Assembly: GCA_015662785.1 (NCBI GenBank)
Contig: DQTM01000289.1
Coordinates: 1-5,340 of the forward strand
DNA from: Sulfurospirillum arcachonense
Lineage (GTDB): Bacteria > Campylobacterota > Campylobacteria > Campylobacterales > Sulfurospirillaceae
DNA: 5,340 nucleotides
Reading direction: 5' to 3'
In this document: positions 4,510 through 5,340 of the stretch, in pieces
How the letters are laid out: every line of letters starts with the position of its first letter
Numbering within the stretch: the first letter of the stretch is position 1
Translations under genes and position numbers: made by a program
The notes under the pieces: generated by a model
Seen by the model: the letters and a program-made list of their open reading frames with translations, nothing else
Told to the model about the DNA's origin: nothing
Databases searched by the model: none

Positions 4510-5340
4510 TTATTTTAATTCGCCCCAATTCTTGCCTATGCTAACACTTACTTCCAGCTTTACTTTTAACGTATATATATTTTTCATAATATTTGCTGCT
4601 TTTTCTGCAAACTCTTTTGCTTTTTCTTCTTTAACTTCAAAAATAAGCTCATCATGTATTTGCAGTAACATTTTAGAATCATCATCTAAAATTTCATCTT
4701 TTATTTTTAACATAGAGAGCTTTATCAAATCAGCCGCACTTCCTTGAAAGCGAGTATTGACTGATTCCCGCTCATACATAGGAACTTGCATTCCATTTGC
4801 ATTTTCAAAGTCAAAATAACGTCTTCTTCCTAAAAGTGTTTCAACATAACCTATCTCTTTTGCCGAATCACTTATGCTTGTAAGATAACTTTTAACGGTT
4901 GAAAAAGACTTAAAATAGTTTTCTATATAACCCTTTGCTTCAGCTTGGCTTATACCCAAAGTTTGAGAAAGTTTTCTTGCACCCATACCATAAAGTAGTC
5001 CAAAGTTTATACTCTTTGCTACCCCTCTTTTTTCATCAGCTTCTTCTTCCCCAAAAAGCTTCAGAGCAGTTTGCCTATGAATATCCAAGTCATTATTAAA
5101 CGCAGTTAAAAGTGCTTCATCTTCACTATAGTGAGCCAAAAGTCTAAGCTCAATCTGAGAGTAATCAATACCTACAAAACTATAACCATCTTTTGCTACA
5201 AAACCGTTCCTTACCTCACGTCCAAGTTTTGAACGAGTTGGTATGTTTTGCAAGTTTGGCTCTTTTGAGCTTAGTCGTCCTGTCGCCGTTCCTGTTTGTA
5301 AAAAAGAGGTATGTATACGGTTGAGAGTTGAGCTTTCTCC
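4510..5340 (-). CDS. polA: DNA polymerase I, C-terminal polymerase domain (partial, 5' end outside window)
   Basis: The frame is open to the window edge and gives the last 276 residues of family A DNA polymerase, which fills gaps and replaces RNA primers in replication and repair. Counting from the edge, visible marks are TGRLSS (20-25) and PNLQNIPTR (28-36). Motif A is DYSQIELR (59-66), with metal-binding Asp59. Motif B (O-helix) is R105, K109, F113, Y117 within RGVAKSINFGLLYG, matching E. coli R754, K758, F762 and Y766. Motif C is QIHDE (227-231), with Asp230. Further marks are GRRR (171-174) and FQGSAADLIK (198-207), and the end NWGELK is normal. All catalytic residues are present and no frameshift is seen. 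The TTG at 5253 is the Leu of PNLQNIP, not a start. The stop is 21 bases before the mlaE start with no terminator between, so mla genes may be read from the polA transcript. Confidence 0.98.
   Translation of the reverse strand, partial: GESSTLNRIHTSFLQTGTATGRLSSKEPNLQNIPTRSKLGREVRNGFVAKDGYSFVGIDYSQIELRLLAHYSEDEALLTAFNNDLDIHRQTALKLFGEEEADEKRGVAKSINFGLLYGMGARKLSQTLGISQAEAKGYIENYFKSFSTVKSYLTSISDSAKEIGYVETLLGRRRYFDFENANGMQVPMYERESVNTRFQGSAADLIKLSMLKIKDEILDDDSKMLLQIHDELIFEVKEEKAKEFAEKAANIMKNIYTLKVKLEVSVSIGKNWGELK

Noticed and set aside
4409..4747. Plus-strand open frame of 112 codons opposite polA and STAS-mlaE
   Set aside because: It spans the ends of two clear minus-strand genes and its translation is a Ser/Phe-rich shadow without recognisable motifs.
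5251..5253. TTG at 5253 as the start of a 247-residue protein
   Set aside because: It is the Leu of the conserved PNLQNIPTR motif; the polA frame stays open through the right edge with conserved TGRLSS upstream.
1..5340. Mobile elements, CRISPR arrays, tRNA or rRNA genes
   Set aside because: No regularly spaced repeats, transposase motifs, terminal inverted repeats or RNA-gene-like sequence were seen; nearly all of the window is protein-coding.

Overview
The window is AT-rich, tightly packed bacterial DNA. It looks like the phylum Campylobacterota, most likely a Sulfurimonas-like free-living member. The reasons are the base composition, the protein style (Lys/Ile/Asn-rich), the very short or overlapping gene junctions, and a STAS-MlaE / MlaF / MlaD / lipoprotein gene order like that of Campylobacter jejuni and relatives. 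The taxonomic call is inference from memory, not from a database search.

Layout. Positions 1-30 hold a perfect hairpin with T-tracts on both strands (terminator). Positions 39-576 hold a -10-like element and a plus-strand gene for an unrecognised protein with two membrane segments. That gene converges on everything else over a hairpin at 566-586. The rest is on the minus strand, transcribed from right to left: the C-terminal 276 residues of DNA polymerase I (runs off the right edge), a STAS-MlaE permease, the MlaF ATPase, the MCE protein MlaD, an ABC-transport auxiliary (PqiC-like) lipoprotein, and a stand-alone GAF-domain protein. Junctions are a 21-nt gap after polA, then overlaps of 1, 1, 4 and 31 nt, so the transporter genes almost certainly form one translationally coupled operon, possibly read through from polA.

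How they work together. MlaE and MlaF form the inner-membrane ABC core, with the STAS domain fused to MlaE in place of a separate MlaB. MlaD is a single-MCE-domain protein with a long helical C-terminal region. The lipoprotein would sit on the outer membrane. Together they look like a phospholipid/hydrophobic-lipid trafficking machine of the Mla/Pqi type, with no mlaC or mlaA in view. The GAF protein at the operon end is a possible ligand-sensing accessory.

The main anomaly is in the permease gene. The STAS half and the transmembrane half lie in different frames, and adding one A to a run of four A at 3998-4001 restores a continuous 375-residue protein. This is a sequencing error, a real inactivating mutation or, less likely, a recoding site. 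A second anomaly is a perfect 13-bp inverted repeat just inside the start of the same gene. I did not find a clearly new system; the rest is a recognisable lipid-transport operon with some unusual details.
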